A program made the translations under genes and the position numbers. Below are positions 25,097 to 32,645 of a DNA stretch of 51,506 nucleotides, one piece after another. Numbering within the stretch: position 1 is the stretch's first letter; each line of letters begins with the position of its first letter. This DNA is from Clostridia bacterium. Lineage in GTDB: Bacteria; Bacillota; Clostridia; Christensenellales; CAG-138. A model generated the notes under the pieces. That model did not search any database, had not been told where the DNA came from, and saw only the letters and a program-made list of their open reading frames with translations. Where the stretch lies: positions 1-51,506 of the forward strand of contig JAFYJD010000013.1 of NCBI GenBank assembly GCA_017538255.1. The letters are read 5' to 3'.

Positions 25097-26539
25097 ATGA
25101 GAATAACAGTTGTTGCAAGTGAATGCGCCCCGTTCATCAAAACGGGAGGTCTTGCCGATGTGGTCGGCGCGCTTCCCCCCGCCCTCAACACCCTCGGCGC
25201 AGACGTAAGCGTCATCATACCAAAATACAGCCGTATCGCGGATGAACACAAACAAAGAATGCGCCATATCGCCGATTTTTACATCAACCTCGGCTGGCGA
25301 AGCCAGTATGTTGGCGTTGAATTGATCGAAGTAAACGGCGTCAAATGGTATTTTATCGACAACGAATACTACTTCAAGCAGGATTACGTCTACACGGACG
25401 GCGATTTTGAAACGGAGCGTTTCTGCTATTTTTGCCGCGCCGTGCTCGAAATGATGCTGATGCTTGACCTTGTGCCCGACGTCATCCACCTCAACGACTG
25501 GCAGACGGGGCTCATCGCTCTGCTTCTCAATGAGCAATACCGCGTTTGCCCCGCGTTCGAGCGTACCAAGACCGTCTATACGATACACAACCTTCGCTAT
25601 CAAGGGCTGATGCGTCCGCAGTTTGTGAACGAACTTCTCTCGATCGGGCAATATGCGCTCTCCAAGATCGAATACTACTCGCATATCAACGCGATGAAAG
25701 CGGGCATCGTTTACGCGGACACCGTGACGACCGTCAGCCCAACCTACGCATATGAGATCACTACACCGATGTTCGGCGAAACGCTGGACGGGCTTTTGAC
25801 GAGCCGCGAGGGCGGCATCGCGGGCATACTCAACGGCATCGACAGCAGCAGTTATAACCCGTGGACGGACAAGGCGCTTGCAAGCCGCTATTCCAAAAAC
25901 AGCCCCTCGGGCAAGATAAAATGTAAGGCCGCGCTTCAGGAGGAACTTGCCCTTAACGTCGACCCGTTCGTTCCGACGGCTGCGGTAATATCACGCCTGA
26001 CCAACCAAAAGGGGCTCGATCTGATACTCTCCGTGCTGCCGGGGCTTCTGGATCTCGGTATGCAGGTCGTCATCCTCGGTATGGGCGATCGGTGGCTCGA
26101 GGAGCGCTTCGGCTTTATAGCAAACTCCGATTACGGTCGCGGCAGGGTCGCGTTCCGCTGCGAGATGAACGAGCCCCTCGCAAGACGCGTTTACGCGGGC
26201 GCGGATATGTTCCTTATGCCCTCGGCGTTCGAGCCCTGCGGCCTTTCACAGATGATCGCCCTGCGCTACGGCTGCGTGCCGATCGTGCGCGAAACGGGCG
26301 GCCTTGTGGACAGCGTGCGCCCCTATAACCGTTTTACCGACGAGGGCGACGGCTTCTCGTTCCGCAATTACTCCGCAAACGAACTCTACAATGCCTGCGC
26401 GGACGCGGTCTCCGTCTATCGGGGCGACAACGAGGCGTGGAAGCGCATCATAAAGCGCGGTATGGAAAAGGATCTCGGCTGGACCGAGAGCGCAAAAAAA
26501 TACCTCGCCCTTTACCGCGAGATAGATAAACGCTACTGA
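25097..26539 (+). CDS. glgA: Glycogen synthase (ADP-glucose type)
   Basis: GlgA adds glucose from ADP-glucose to the growing alpha-1,4-glucan. The 480-aa protein is a GT5 enzyme of the GT-B fold: the N-terminal KTGGLADVVGALP loop binds ADP-glucose, and the C-terminal half has FEPCGLSQMIALRYGCVPIV and ETGGL. The ATG follows GGGAG. No glgB, glgC, glgD or glgP is nearby, so the rest of the pathway must lie elsewhere. It is 31 bases after trkH. Confidence 0.95.
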   Translation: MRITVVASECAPFIKTGGLADVVGALPPALNTLGADVSVIIPKYSRIADEHKQRMRHIADFYINLGWRSQYVGVELIEVNGVKWYFIDNEYYFKQDYVYTDGDFETERFCYFCRAVLEMMLMLDLVPDVIHLNDWQTGLIALLLNEQYRVCPAFERTKTVYTIHNLRYQGLMRPQFVNELLSIGQYALSKIEYYSHINAMKAGIVYADTVTTVSPTYAYEITTPMFGETLDGLLTSREGGIAGILNGIDSSSYNPWTDKALASRYSKNSPSGKIKCKAALQEELALNVDPFVPTAAVISRLTNQKGLDLILSVLPGLLDLGMQVVILGMGDRWLEERFGFIANSDYGRGRVAFRCEMNEPLARRVYAGADMFLMPSAFEPCGLSQMIALRYGCVPIVRETGGLVDSVRPYNRFTDEGDGFSFRNYSANELYNACADAVSVYRGDNEAWKRIIKRGMEKDLGWTESAKKYLALYREIDKRY

Positions 26540-26550
26540 GGACGCAACAA

Positions 26551-27252
26551 ATGATACATAAAGCGATAAATACCGATCTCTCACCCGCCGAGCGCGGGCG
26601 CGAGATACTCGATACCGTCGTCGGCTTCGCGCTTACTCTTGCTGCAATCTACGGCGTCAACCTGTTTTCAAGAACGGTATTCACAACGCTTCCGCTCGGC
26701 GCCAAACTCGTGCTGATGCCCGTTATTACTCTTGCCGCCGCGCTGCCGACGGCGATCATACTTCTTATAAGGCGCGACAGGCTTGCAACGCTCCGTATCG
26801 AAAAGCTCACCATTATACAGCAGGTACTTGCGGGCGCCGCGCTCGGTGTCGGGCTTTCCCTCGTTTTGACCCTTGTGCCCCATCTTTTCGGTCTGCACGA
26901 TTGGGTCGGTGGCAGCGGCAAGGATCAGCCCCTTTGGTACATCGTCTATTACCTTTTTTATGCGGTATTCGCCGTTGGGCTTTCGGAAGAGTTCATCTTT
27001 CGCTGTTTTCTGTACGAAAAGCCGAAGCGCATCGTAAAGAGCGACCTGTGGACGGTTTTAATATCGTCCGTGCTGTTCGGCCTCTTTCACTGCTTCACGG
27101 GCGGCGGCATCGCCCAGATCGTCGGCACCGCCCTGATCGGCGCGATCTTCGCGCTCGCGCGACTCAAACTCGGCTGCTGCACCATAGTTTCGTTGATCGT
27201 TATGCACGGCGTTTACGACTGGCTGATCGTCGTTTTTGCGAACGTGTTCTGA
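26551..27252 (+). CDS. CPBP-family intramembrane metalloprotease
   Basis: The 233-aa membrane protein has about six or seven hydrophobic helices and the three CPBP (Abi) motifs: EEFIFRCFLYE, FGLFHCFTGG and HGVYDW. In this family (Rce1-like) the glutamates and histidines form the active site; members process lipidated peptides or protect against self-made bacteriocins. Nothing bacteriocin-like is adjacent. It is 11 bases after glgA and ends in a bidirectional terminator. Confidence 0.88.
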   Translation: MIHKAINTDLSPAERGREILDTVVGFALTLAAIYGVNLFSRTVFTTLPLGAKLVLMPVITLAAALPTAIILLIRRDRLATLRIEKLTIIQQVLAGAALGVGLSLVLTLVPHLFGLHDWVGGSGKDQPLWYIVYYLFYAVFAVGLSEEFIFRCFLYEKPKRIVKSDLWTVLISSVLFGLFHCFTGGGIAQIVGTALIGAIFALARLKLGCCTIVSLIVMHGVYDWLIVVFANVF

Positions 27253-27267
27253 AAAGCAAAAAAATAA

Positions 27268-27297
27268 AAGCCGTTCCCGATCGGAAACGGCTTTTTT
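27268..27297. terminator. Bidirectional terminator
   Basis: AGCCGTTCC and GGAAACGGCT stems (one bulged base) with A-rich sequence on the left and TTTTTT on the right, between the CPBP gene and the convergent DUF2812 gene. Confidence 0.75.
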
Positions 27298-27304
27298 ACG
27301 CGCT

Positions 27305-27838
27305 TCACTCATACAGCGTGCTGTCCTCTTTCAGCCTTTCGCGCGCGGCGTTTATCTTGCCGAGGCCGTACGCTAGCATGCCCGCGACCACGAGGCTGAT
27401 CCAGCCGAAACCGAACGCCCTGTTCAATGTGCAGTTGACGATGCCGATTATCAAATTCATCATCATAAGCGCGAAAACGCAGCCGGCTATCAAGTCAAGA
27501 TGCGCCTTTTTGGACGCGTTGTCGGAAAACAGTTCAAACTCGCCAAGTTCCGTTTTGCGCCTGAAAAACACCATATTCGCGCATCGGCCGATATACTCCG
27601 CGCCGAGATCCTCCAAAAACGCGACGTAGTCGGCGTTGGCTTTTTGCAACGCAGGGCGAAACTCGAGCCTTATGGCGTATTCGTTCGGGGCGCATTTTTC
27701 AAAGGTGTATTTGCAGAAGCCGATCTTTTTGAGCGCCCAGCCCTGCATCGACATCGCGTTGAGCCAACTCTCCGCTTTTTTAAAGTCCCAGTTCCAGTAC
27801 CATCTGTAGACCGTTTTGATGTTTTCGTTGTTTTTCAT
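27305..27838 (-). CDS. DUF2812 membrane protein
   Basis: A 177-aa protein with an N-terminal soluble part containing the family's W-rich start (YRWYWNWDFKKAESWLNAM, then GWAL and FEKCAPNEYAIRLEF) and two membrane helices near the C-terminus (about 115-155). DUF2812 proteins are nearly always encoded right after a PadR-like regulator, as here, where the start overlaps the padR stop (ATGA). The function is unknown; the coupling suggests a membrane partner or target of the regulator. Confidence 0.85.
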   Translation of the reverse strand: MKNNENIKTVYRWYWNWDFKKAESWLNAMSMQGWALKKIGFCKYTFEKCAPNEYAIRLEFRPALQKANADYVAFLEDLGAEYIGRCANMVFFRRKTELGEFELFSDNASKKAHLDLIAGCVFALMMMNLIIGIVNCTLNRAFGFGWISLVVAGMLAYGLGKINAARERLKEDSTLYE

Positions 27839-28155
27839 TTTTTCTCCCCTCCAAGCACGGCTTCACCGCCGATAACGAGTTCTCTTAATCTGTTCAGTTC
27901 GCCCTGAAGGACGCTCATCCCCTCATCGGTCAGCCTGTAGTCCTTTCTGCGCGAATCTTCCTCCGCGGGAAGCGGCTCTATCCACCGCTTTTCGCACATT
28001 GTGTTGAGCGCGCCGTACAGTGTGCCCGCCGCCAGCCTGACCCTCCCGTGCGACAGTTCTTCCGCCTGTTTGATTATGCCGTAGCCGTGCCTCGGCTCAA
28101 CAAGCGACAACAGTATGTAATACGTCGCTTCCGTCAACGCGTTTTGTTCGTTCAT
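27835..28155 (-). CDS. PadR-family transcriptional regulator
   Basis: A 106-aa winged-helix repressor. PadR signatures are present: ILLSLVEPRHGYGIIKQAEELSHGRV (read in parts), LAAGTLYGALNTM and a C-terminal helix for dimerisation. The start at 28155 follows GGAGGGAGG; the in-frame ATG at 28173 lies upstream of that site. It is coupled to the DUF2812 gene. Its promoter is covered by TTATATCG repeats, the likely self-binding sites. Confidence 0.93.
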   Translation of the reverse strand: MNEQNALTEATYYILLSLVEPRHGYGIIKQAEELSHGRVRLAAGTLYGALNTMCEKRWIEPLPAEEDSRRKDYRLTDEGMSVLQGELNRLRELVIGGEAVLGGEKK

Positions 28156-28173
28156 AATTGCCTCCCTCCGCAT

Positions 28174-28240
28174 TTATATCGCCTTTCTTTATATCGTCAT
28201 CCGTTATATCGTGATGCAATTATATCGTATGCCGATATAA
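28174..28240 (-). repeat. TTATATCG array: candidate PadR operators
   Basis: TTATATCG occurs at 28174-28181, 28189-28196, 28204-28211 and 28220-28227, spaced 15, 15 and 16 bases apart, with an inverted copy CGATATAA at 28233-28240. The last two copies form an 8-5-8 palindrome in the -35/-10 spacer of the padR promoter. The other three lie in the predicted leader. Confidence 0.75.
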
Positions 28241-28247
28241 TTGTCAA
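28219..28247 (-). promoter_or_regulatory. padR promoter, full consensus
   Basis: On the minus strand TTGACA (28247-28242), exactly 17 bases, TATAAT (28224-28219). The spacer contains the palindromic half of the TTATATCG array, so a bound repressor would block RNA polymerase. Confidence 0.85.
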
Positions 28248-28420
28248 TACTTTTTTGAAAAGTTTTTTCGTTTTTTTACAAAATAACGCTCCGCTGCGGC
28301 GTATCCGCGTAAACATAGGCTTTTTACAGCATAACATCCCCGTGAAATAAAAACAGAGAATACTTACAGCATTCTCTTGTTTTTGATGGTTATAGGCGTG
28401 TAAAACCGCTAACAGCCCGC
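28248..28420. other. Non-coding gap between padR promoter and NlpC/P60 terminator
   Basis: This stretch is A/T-rich near the promoter and otherwise featureless. I see no supported gene and no RNA structure in it. Confidence 0.4.
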
Positions 28421-28450
28421 AAAAAAGCGCTCCCCGTGCGGGGAGCGCTT
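28421..28450 (-). terminator. Terminator of the NlpC/P60 gene
   Basis: An 11-bp perfect stem (28425-28435 with 28440-28450, arms AAGCGCTCCCC), followed on the minus strand by TTTTTT. Confidence 0.9.
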
Positions 28451-28458
28451 AAAAGTCA

Positions 28459-30345
28459 TTATGTGAATATCCTGTACGAGCATATGAAGTTTCTATGCCA
28501 GTAATTGGAGTTGAAACTTCTTTCAACGACCTTGCCCTTGGACTGGGAGGCGTCGATATGCGTCCAGTTGCCGCTGCAGATCGCCACATGGCCGTAGTAG
28601 ACGATAACGTCGCCCTTCTTGACCTTGTTGATGTTGGTGTTGCGCTGATAGCGGCTGCAGCTGCGCCAGGTATAACTGGTCATATAACCCTGGGTAACGC
28701 CGGAATGGTTGAGCACCCAGTAGACGAAGCCGGAGCAATCGAACACAGTCGGGCCCTTGCCTCCGCGCACGTACTTGCATCCAAGTTTGCTGCGCGCAAC
28801 GGAGAGGAACTTGTTGATCTTTGCATCGACCGTTCCGCTGCCGGGGTTGCTGCCGCTGCCGGGCTTGGGCGTGGGTTTTGGCGTCGGGTTTGCTCCGCTG
28901 CCGGGCTTGGGCGTAGGTTTTGGCGTGGGCTTGGGTGTGGGCTTAGGCGTGGGTACAGGCGTTACGGGCGCGGTTGCCTTGACCGCCTTATCCGCCATAA
29001 GCGCGTTCATCGTGTTCCTTCCGACCTTGCCGTCAACAAGCAGACCGTTGTTCTTCTGGAAGAGTTTGACCGCGGATTCGGTCAATGCCGTGAAGTAGCC
29101 GTTGACGTCCTGCGCACGCAAATAGTTGAGTTCGCACAGGCGTTTTTGAACGTTCAGCACGTCTGTGCCCTGCATCGCGTAAGAAAGCGCGTTGCCCACG
29201 GCATCCTCACTCATCAGTTTTTCCCTCGTGATGGGTCCAAGATAGCCGTCGACGATCAGCTCGTTCTGATCCTGGAAGCGGCGCACCGCCGTCTGGGTAT
29301 CCTTGCCGTATTTGCCGTCGGGCTCGGTGGTAAGATATCCGAGTTCCTGAAGGCGAAGTTGATATTCGAGTATTCTGCCGCCCTCATCGCCCACGGACCA
29401 TGCCTTGGGCCTGCATTCGGGGTTATAGAGTTCTTCTTTGGTGTTTCTGCCTACCTTGCCGTCGTCAGTGAGTTCATTCGCGCTCTGGAACGCCATAACA
29501 GCTTCGCGCGTTGCCTCGTCGAAAACGCCGGTCTTCTTGTCGAGATATCCGAGTTCATAAAGTCTGCCTTGAATCTCTTCAACATCCGCGCCGGTATCGC
29601 CTATCATGCAGAGATATTCTTTCGCGGAGGAATCGAAGAGCTGCCTGTATGTTTGAGCGTTCAGTTCACCCGTTACGGGGATGTTCGACCTGCGCTGGAA
29701 AACCTTGAGCGCCGCGCGCGTTACCCTTCCGAGATAATCGGTGGGTTCATCCTGATCCATATACCACAGGACCATCAGGCGTTCCTGAACGTCCGGTATC
29801 AGTTCGCTGTGCTCTCCGTAGTTCACAAGCACGGTTTCGTCGCCCCAAACCTCGATCGGGTTGAAACTGGGGACTTCCGTTACTTCTTCGATATAGGGCG
29901 CGGGGGACGCGATATTTGAGAATAGGCCGAATTCCCTTTTTACCGGCGCCAACTCGCCGCCCGTGCTGCCTAATGGGTTCACGGTCTCCACTTCCAGCGT
30001 ATTTACTTCGCCTAAAGTCCTTGGCTGATCTTCCTCGCCGTACATTTCGGGCGGAAGCACCGCAAAGGTTTCTTTTACATACTGTTCCGCGACCGCGCTG
30101 TTGGCGTTCACGCCCGCGTTCGTTCCTCGGAGGACGAGCGCAACGGCCGCCGCACCGAGGACGAGTATCGCTATGCACGAGATGAGGAAACGATTCCTCG
30201 ATATCCCGCCCGCAAGGCTTCTGAAAAAGCCATGCTTTTCGCTCCTTTGCGCATTGGAGCCGCTCTTGGTATTGCCGGACGCGCTGTTGATGATCTCCGT
30301 TGTTTCTTTTTTGTCCGGTCCTGTTGTGTTAGACAACTGTTTCAT
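28459..30345 (-). CDS. Membrane-anchored cell-wall hydrolase: four peptidoglycan-binding repeats and NlpC/P60
   Basis: The 628-aa protein starts at the ATG preceded by AGGAGGCAAT; the frame stays open upstream through the leader, but no better start is seen. A cytoplasmic tail precedes one membrane helix (about 52-73). Four PG_binding_1-type repeats follow (for example GRLYELGYLDKKTG and RLQELGYLTTEPDG), then a Thr-Pro-Lys linker with TPKP repeats and GSG breaks, then the NlpC/P60 endopeptidase (about 510-628) with catalytic Cys in DCSGF, His in GHVAI and a third polar residue in HIDAS. It should cut stem peptides of peptidoglycan. The gene has its own promoter, an adjacent 32-bp palindrome and a 268-nt leader. 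Confidence 0.92.
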   Translation of the reverse strand: MKQLSNTTGPDKKETTEIINSASGNTKSGSNAQRSEKHGFFRSLAGGISRNRFLISCIAILVLGAAAVALVLRGTNAGVNANSAVAEQYVKETFAVLPPEMYGEEDQPRTLGEVNTLEVETVNPLGSTGGELAPVKREFGLFSNIASPAPYIEEVTEVPSFNPIEVWGDETVLVNYGEHSELIPDVQERLMVLWYMDQDEPTDYLGRVTRAALKVFQRRSNIPVTGELNAQTYRQLFDSSAKEYLCMIGDTGADVEEIQGRLYELGYLDKKTGVFDEATREAVMAFQSANELTDDGKVGRNTKEELYNPECRPKAWSVGDEGGRILEYQLRLQELGYLTTEPDGKYGKDTQTAVRRFQDQNELIVDGYLGPITREKLMSEDAVGNALSYAMQGTDVLNVQKRLCELNYLRAQDVNGYFTALTESAVKLFQKNNGLLVDGKVGRNTMNALMADKAVKATAPVTPVPTPKPTPKPTPKPTPKPGSGANPTPKPTPKPGSGSNPGSGTVDAKINKFLSVARSKLGCKYVRGGKGPTVFDCSGFVYWVLNHSGVTQGYMTSYTWRSCSRYQRNTNINKVKKGDVIVYYGHVAICSGNWTHIDASQSKGKVVERSFNSNYWHRNFICSYRIFT

Positions 30346-30613
30346 ATTGCCTCCTTTCATTGAATGCGTGCGGCCGCGAAAAGCGCTCATGCCTGTATCG
30401 CGCCGATCGGGACCGTTCAGGTCAAGGCTTCCCAAACGATCAAATGCCGCTCGCCATCCCCCTCTTCTTGGGGGATGAACAGAATCGGAACCGTCATATC
30501 TATTGAACTTTTGCCCACTTTGGGCGCGGCGACAATCCGTCGCCGTCAGTACAGTTCCGTCTGTTTTCTGCGCTCCGACATACAGCGGAACATCCCGCCC
30601 CATTATGTCGGAC
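30346..30613 (-). promoter_or_regulatory. Long structured 5' leader of the NlpC/P60 gene
   Basis: From the predicted start (about 30613) to the ATG is 268 nt. At least four hairpins are visible: a 9-bp stem closing the 5' end (30604-30612 with 30574-30582), a perfect 7-bp stem (30527-30545), a 5-bp stem (30513-30525) and a perfect 8-bp stem (30455-30477, CATCCCCC/GGGGGATG). I could not match it to a known riboswitch class, including the c-di-AMP ydaO element that often precedes wall-hydrolase genes. Confidence 0.45.
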
Positions 30614-30619
30614 CTTAGC

Positions 30620-30648
30620 ATTGTACCATACATTTACAAAAAATGCAA
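30620..30648 (-). promoter_or_regulatory. Promoter of the NlpC/P60 gene
   Basis: TTGCAT (30648-30643), 17 bases, TACAAT (30625-30620) with TGG just before it (extended -10). Confidence 0.65.
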
Positions 30649-30657
30649 ATCTTGATT

Positions 30658-30689
30658 CATAAAAACGGACAATGTTGTCCATTTTTATG
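30658..30689. promoter_or_regulatory. 32-bp palindrome upstream of the NlpC/P60 promoter
   Basis: CATAAAAA-C-GGACAA-TG-TTGTCC-A-TTTTTATG reads almost the same on both strands. Its centre is about 60 bases upstream of the predicted transcription start, a position typical for an activator site. It has no T tract and is not a terminator. Confidence 0.65.
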
Positions 30690-30875
30690 CACTATATCTG
30701 CATATTTTCTCTTTATTTCAAAGACTTTTTTGCGCGGCATATATAATTCGTCCGCGGAGGGGGAGCGTTCCTTCCCCTCTTTTTGCAATCACGGCGGCAT
30801 TTTTTCTCTTTTGCACAAAAAAACCGCCCCCCGATCGGGAGCGGCAAAAGGCGTTATTTGGGGCTTAAATCCGGA
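30690..30875. other. Non-coding gap holding two hairpins
   Basis: It contains a plus-oriented hairpin with GAGGGG/CCCCTC arms followed by TTTTT (30757-30784) and the minus-strand terminator at 30817-30845. A TATAAT at 30742-30747 has no matching -35. No gene is supported. Confidence 0.4.
30817..30845 (-). terminator. Terminator of the first paralogous lipoprotein gene
   Basis: On the minus strand CCGCTCCCGATCGGGGGGCGG is a stem with a G-U pair, read as CCGCTCCC and GGGGGCGG arms, followed by TTTTTTT. Confidence 0.7.
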
Positions 30876-31631
30876 TCAAACGACGCCCCCGCCCGTCTTG
30901 ACTAGCGTCAGCGGGAACATCCTTTCGGGCAGTTCAACGGTGTCGTCCGCGCTCTGCGCTCCGCAAAGCGTCATCTCGCGTGCGGACAGCGCGTATTCGA
31001 GCGTGAGCCTGTTGCCCCGCTCCTCCCCGATGTCGAGGCTCATTATCAGCCTGCCGTCATAGAGCGCGTAACGTCCCGCGCCCTCGAGCATCGGCTCCAT
31101 AACCTCGATCAGCGTAGCCTTTGCAAGTTCCTCCCACGATGGATAATCGAGCATCGCGAGTATCGCCTTGTCGCCCAGTTTGGACAGTATCGGCCCGAGC
31201 GATTCGAGCACAGAGTTTTTGAACACGGGCGCAAGGCGGGGCGCAAGCGTTTCAAGCGCCTTGTTCGCGCTCGCTCTGTCAACAGAATACGTCAATTTGC
31301 CGTCCTCGTTAAAAGTGAAAGCAATATCGAGCATCGCCCTCTCCGCCGCGGACGCGGACGAAATATCCATTCCAAGCCCCTCCATGTACGCTTCTACAGC
31401 AGGCAGGATGTCGGAGGATGTCTTCCAGTCGCCGAGTATCAGGAGCCTGTCTGGCACCGGCGTCGGCTCCGGCGTGGGCATAGGCGTCGGTGAAGCCGTC
31501 GGCGCGGCGACGCCGTTGACAACGGTCTGATCCGAAGGCGTTTCGGAGCATCCCCTGCAGGCGCACGCAAAGAGCGCCGCCAGTATAAGCGCGGCTGTCA
31601 GCACCGCTTTCATAGGTCTGTTCGACTTCAT
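30876..31631 (-). CDS. Lipoprotein, paralogue of the next gene, function unknown
   Basis: A 251-aa protein with a lipobox ending (LFAC, Cys near residue 23) and a Thr/Pro/Glu linker (TPMPTPEPTPVP). The ATG at 31631 sits nine bases after GAGAGG, and an ATG three codons earlier abuts that site too closely. The mature domain begins LLILGDWKTSS and includes NEDGKLTY, LAPVFKNSVL, SWEELAKATL and GRYALYDGRL. The same order of motifs occurs in the lipoprotein encoded upstream (31773-32438), so the two are tandem paralogues. The WK...DG pattern resembles lipocalin-like beta-barrel lipoproteins, but this is only an impression. The protein ends in a Gly-rich tail. Confidence 0.75.
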   Translation of the reverse strand: MKSNRPMKAVLTAALILAALFACACRGCSETPSDQTVVNGVAAPTASPTPMPTPEPTPVPDRLLILGDWKTSSDILPAVEAYMEGLGMDISSASAAERAMLDIAFTFNEDGKLTYSVDRASANKALETLAPRLAPVFKNSVLESLGPILSKLGDKAILAMLDYPSWEELAKATLIEVMEPMLEGAGRYALYDGRLIMSLDIGEERGNRLTLEYALSAREMTLCGAQSADDTVELPERMFPLTLVKTGGGVV

Positions 31632-31689
31632 ACCGTCCATCCTCTCCCGTTGTTCGTCCCGTTTATTATCCGCGGATCCGTATCGATTT

Positions 31690-31718
31690 ATTATAGCATA
31701 ACTACGCATAATTGAAAA
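31690..31718 (-). promoter_or_regulatory. Promoter of the first paralogous lipoprotein gene
   Basis: TTTTCA (31718-31713), 17 bases, TATAAT (31695-31690) on the minus strand. Confidence 0.5.
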
Positions 31719-31722
31719 CCGT

Positions 31723-31759
31723 AAAAAAAGACCCCGTTCGCGATCAGCGCAAACGGGGT
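31723..31759 (-). terminator. Terminator of the second paralogous lipoprotein gene
   Basis: ACCCCGTTTGCG and CGCGAACGGGGT pair on the minus strand, followed by CTTTTTTT. Confidence 0.85.
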
Positions 31760-31772
31760 AGGCGAAAGCCGA

Positions 31773-32438
31773 TTATTTTACTCTCTTGAAAACAATGGGG
31801 AAGAACTCCGCCGGAATGCCTTCGATGCTCTTGCCGTCCTCGGGCGAGAGTTTGAGTTCGTCATCGGAAACGGTGTAGTCGGCGGCTTCGTTTTTCTCTC
31901 CCTCATTCTCGTCGGAAGACTCAAAACTGATCTTGCCGTCCTCGAGCGTGTATTTGCCCGATCCGTCAAACGCCATATTCTTGGCGTCCACATCCATCAT
32001 CACTTTTGCAAGCGCTTCCCAAGACTCTACGCCAAACATTCCCAAAATTTCAGCCTCGTCGATACCGCTCATTTGAGCCATAAAGGTATCCTTTACGATG
32101 GGCGCGAGCTCCTTGCTTATGGACGCCATCGCCTCGGTTACGCTGTCCTTATCGCTTGCGACCTTATAGGTTCCGTCCTCTTTAAGTTCAAGGTTTATCT
32201 TGAAGAACGCATCCGAAAACTTCAACTTCTCGGGGTCGTCGATTTTGTCGTTCTCCTTCATACTCTTCTCAAGCGCGGGCGCGATATTGATATCGACCTG
32301 CCATGTTCCGACAACGAGTTCCGCGTCGGTCTTTTGGGTGGACTTGTTGCTTTTATTGCAGGCTGCCGCGCCGAAAGCGAGCAGCACGATAAGCGCAAGC
32401 GCAAGCGCGCGGCAAACAAGTTTGGTGCTGTTTTTCAT
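31773..32438 (-). CDS. Lipoprotein, paralogue of the preceding gene, function unknown
   Basis: A 221-aa protein with a signal peptide and lipobox (FGAAAC, Cys at residue 27). The mature domain has ELVVGTWQVDI, LKEDGTYKV, ELAPIVKDTF, SWEALAKVMM and GKYTLEDGKISF, the same motif order as the neighbouring lipoprotein. Each gene has its own promoter and terminator, so the pair arose by duplication but is separately transcribed. The mature part is rich in Asp, Glu and Lys. No function is known to me. Confidence 0.78.
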   Translation of the reverse strand: MKNSTKLVCRALALALIVLLAFGAAACNKSNKSTQKTDAELVVGTWQVDINIAPALEKSMKENDKIDDPEKLKFSDAFFKINLELKEDGTYKVASDKDSVTEAMASISKELAPIVKDTFMAQMSGIDEAEILGMFGVESWEALAKVMMDVDAKNMAFDGSGKYTLEDGKISFESSDENEGEKNEAADYTVSDDELKLSPEDGKSIEGIPAEFFPIVFKRVK

Positions 32439-32487
32439 AAAAAACTACCTCCGAATATACCGCAAAAAAGCGGTTTTTGCTGCACAC

Positions 32488-32515
32488 ATTATAGCATATT
32501 ATCAAAATATTGCAA
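32488..32515 (-). promoter_or_regulatory. Promoter of the second paralogous lipoprotein gene
   Basis: TTGCAA (32515-32510), 16 bases, TATAAT (32493-32488), divergent from the cytidylate-kinase-like promoter 17 bases away. Confidence 0.6.
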
Positions 32516-32531
32516 TACCCCGTCCAAACGG

Positions 32532-32560
32532 TTGTCAAACGTCGCGCGTTGTGGTATAAT
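32532..32560 (+). promoter_or_regulatory. Promoter of the cytidylate-kinase-like gene
   Basis: TTGTCA (32532-32537), 17 bases, TATAAT (32555-32560), with TGG as extended -10. Confidence 0.75.
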
Positions 32561-32645
32561 ATAGTATACTAAACCCCGTTTATTCGCAGATTTGGTTCCT
32601 ACGCGAATAAGACCCGGCGCAAAAATCGCTTTCAGGAGGCATAAT

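Noticed and set aside
28495..29919. 474-codon antisense frame over the NlpC/P60 gene
   Set aside because: It has Gly-rich low complexity from the reverse of the TPKP linker and no start signals.
30346..30613. c-di-AMP (ydaO) riboswitch before the NlpC/P60 gene
   Set aside because: The conserved core strings of this class were not found on the coding strand; one resemblance (GGGGGATGAAC) lies on the opposite strand.
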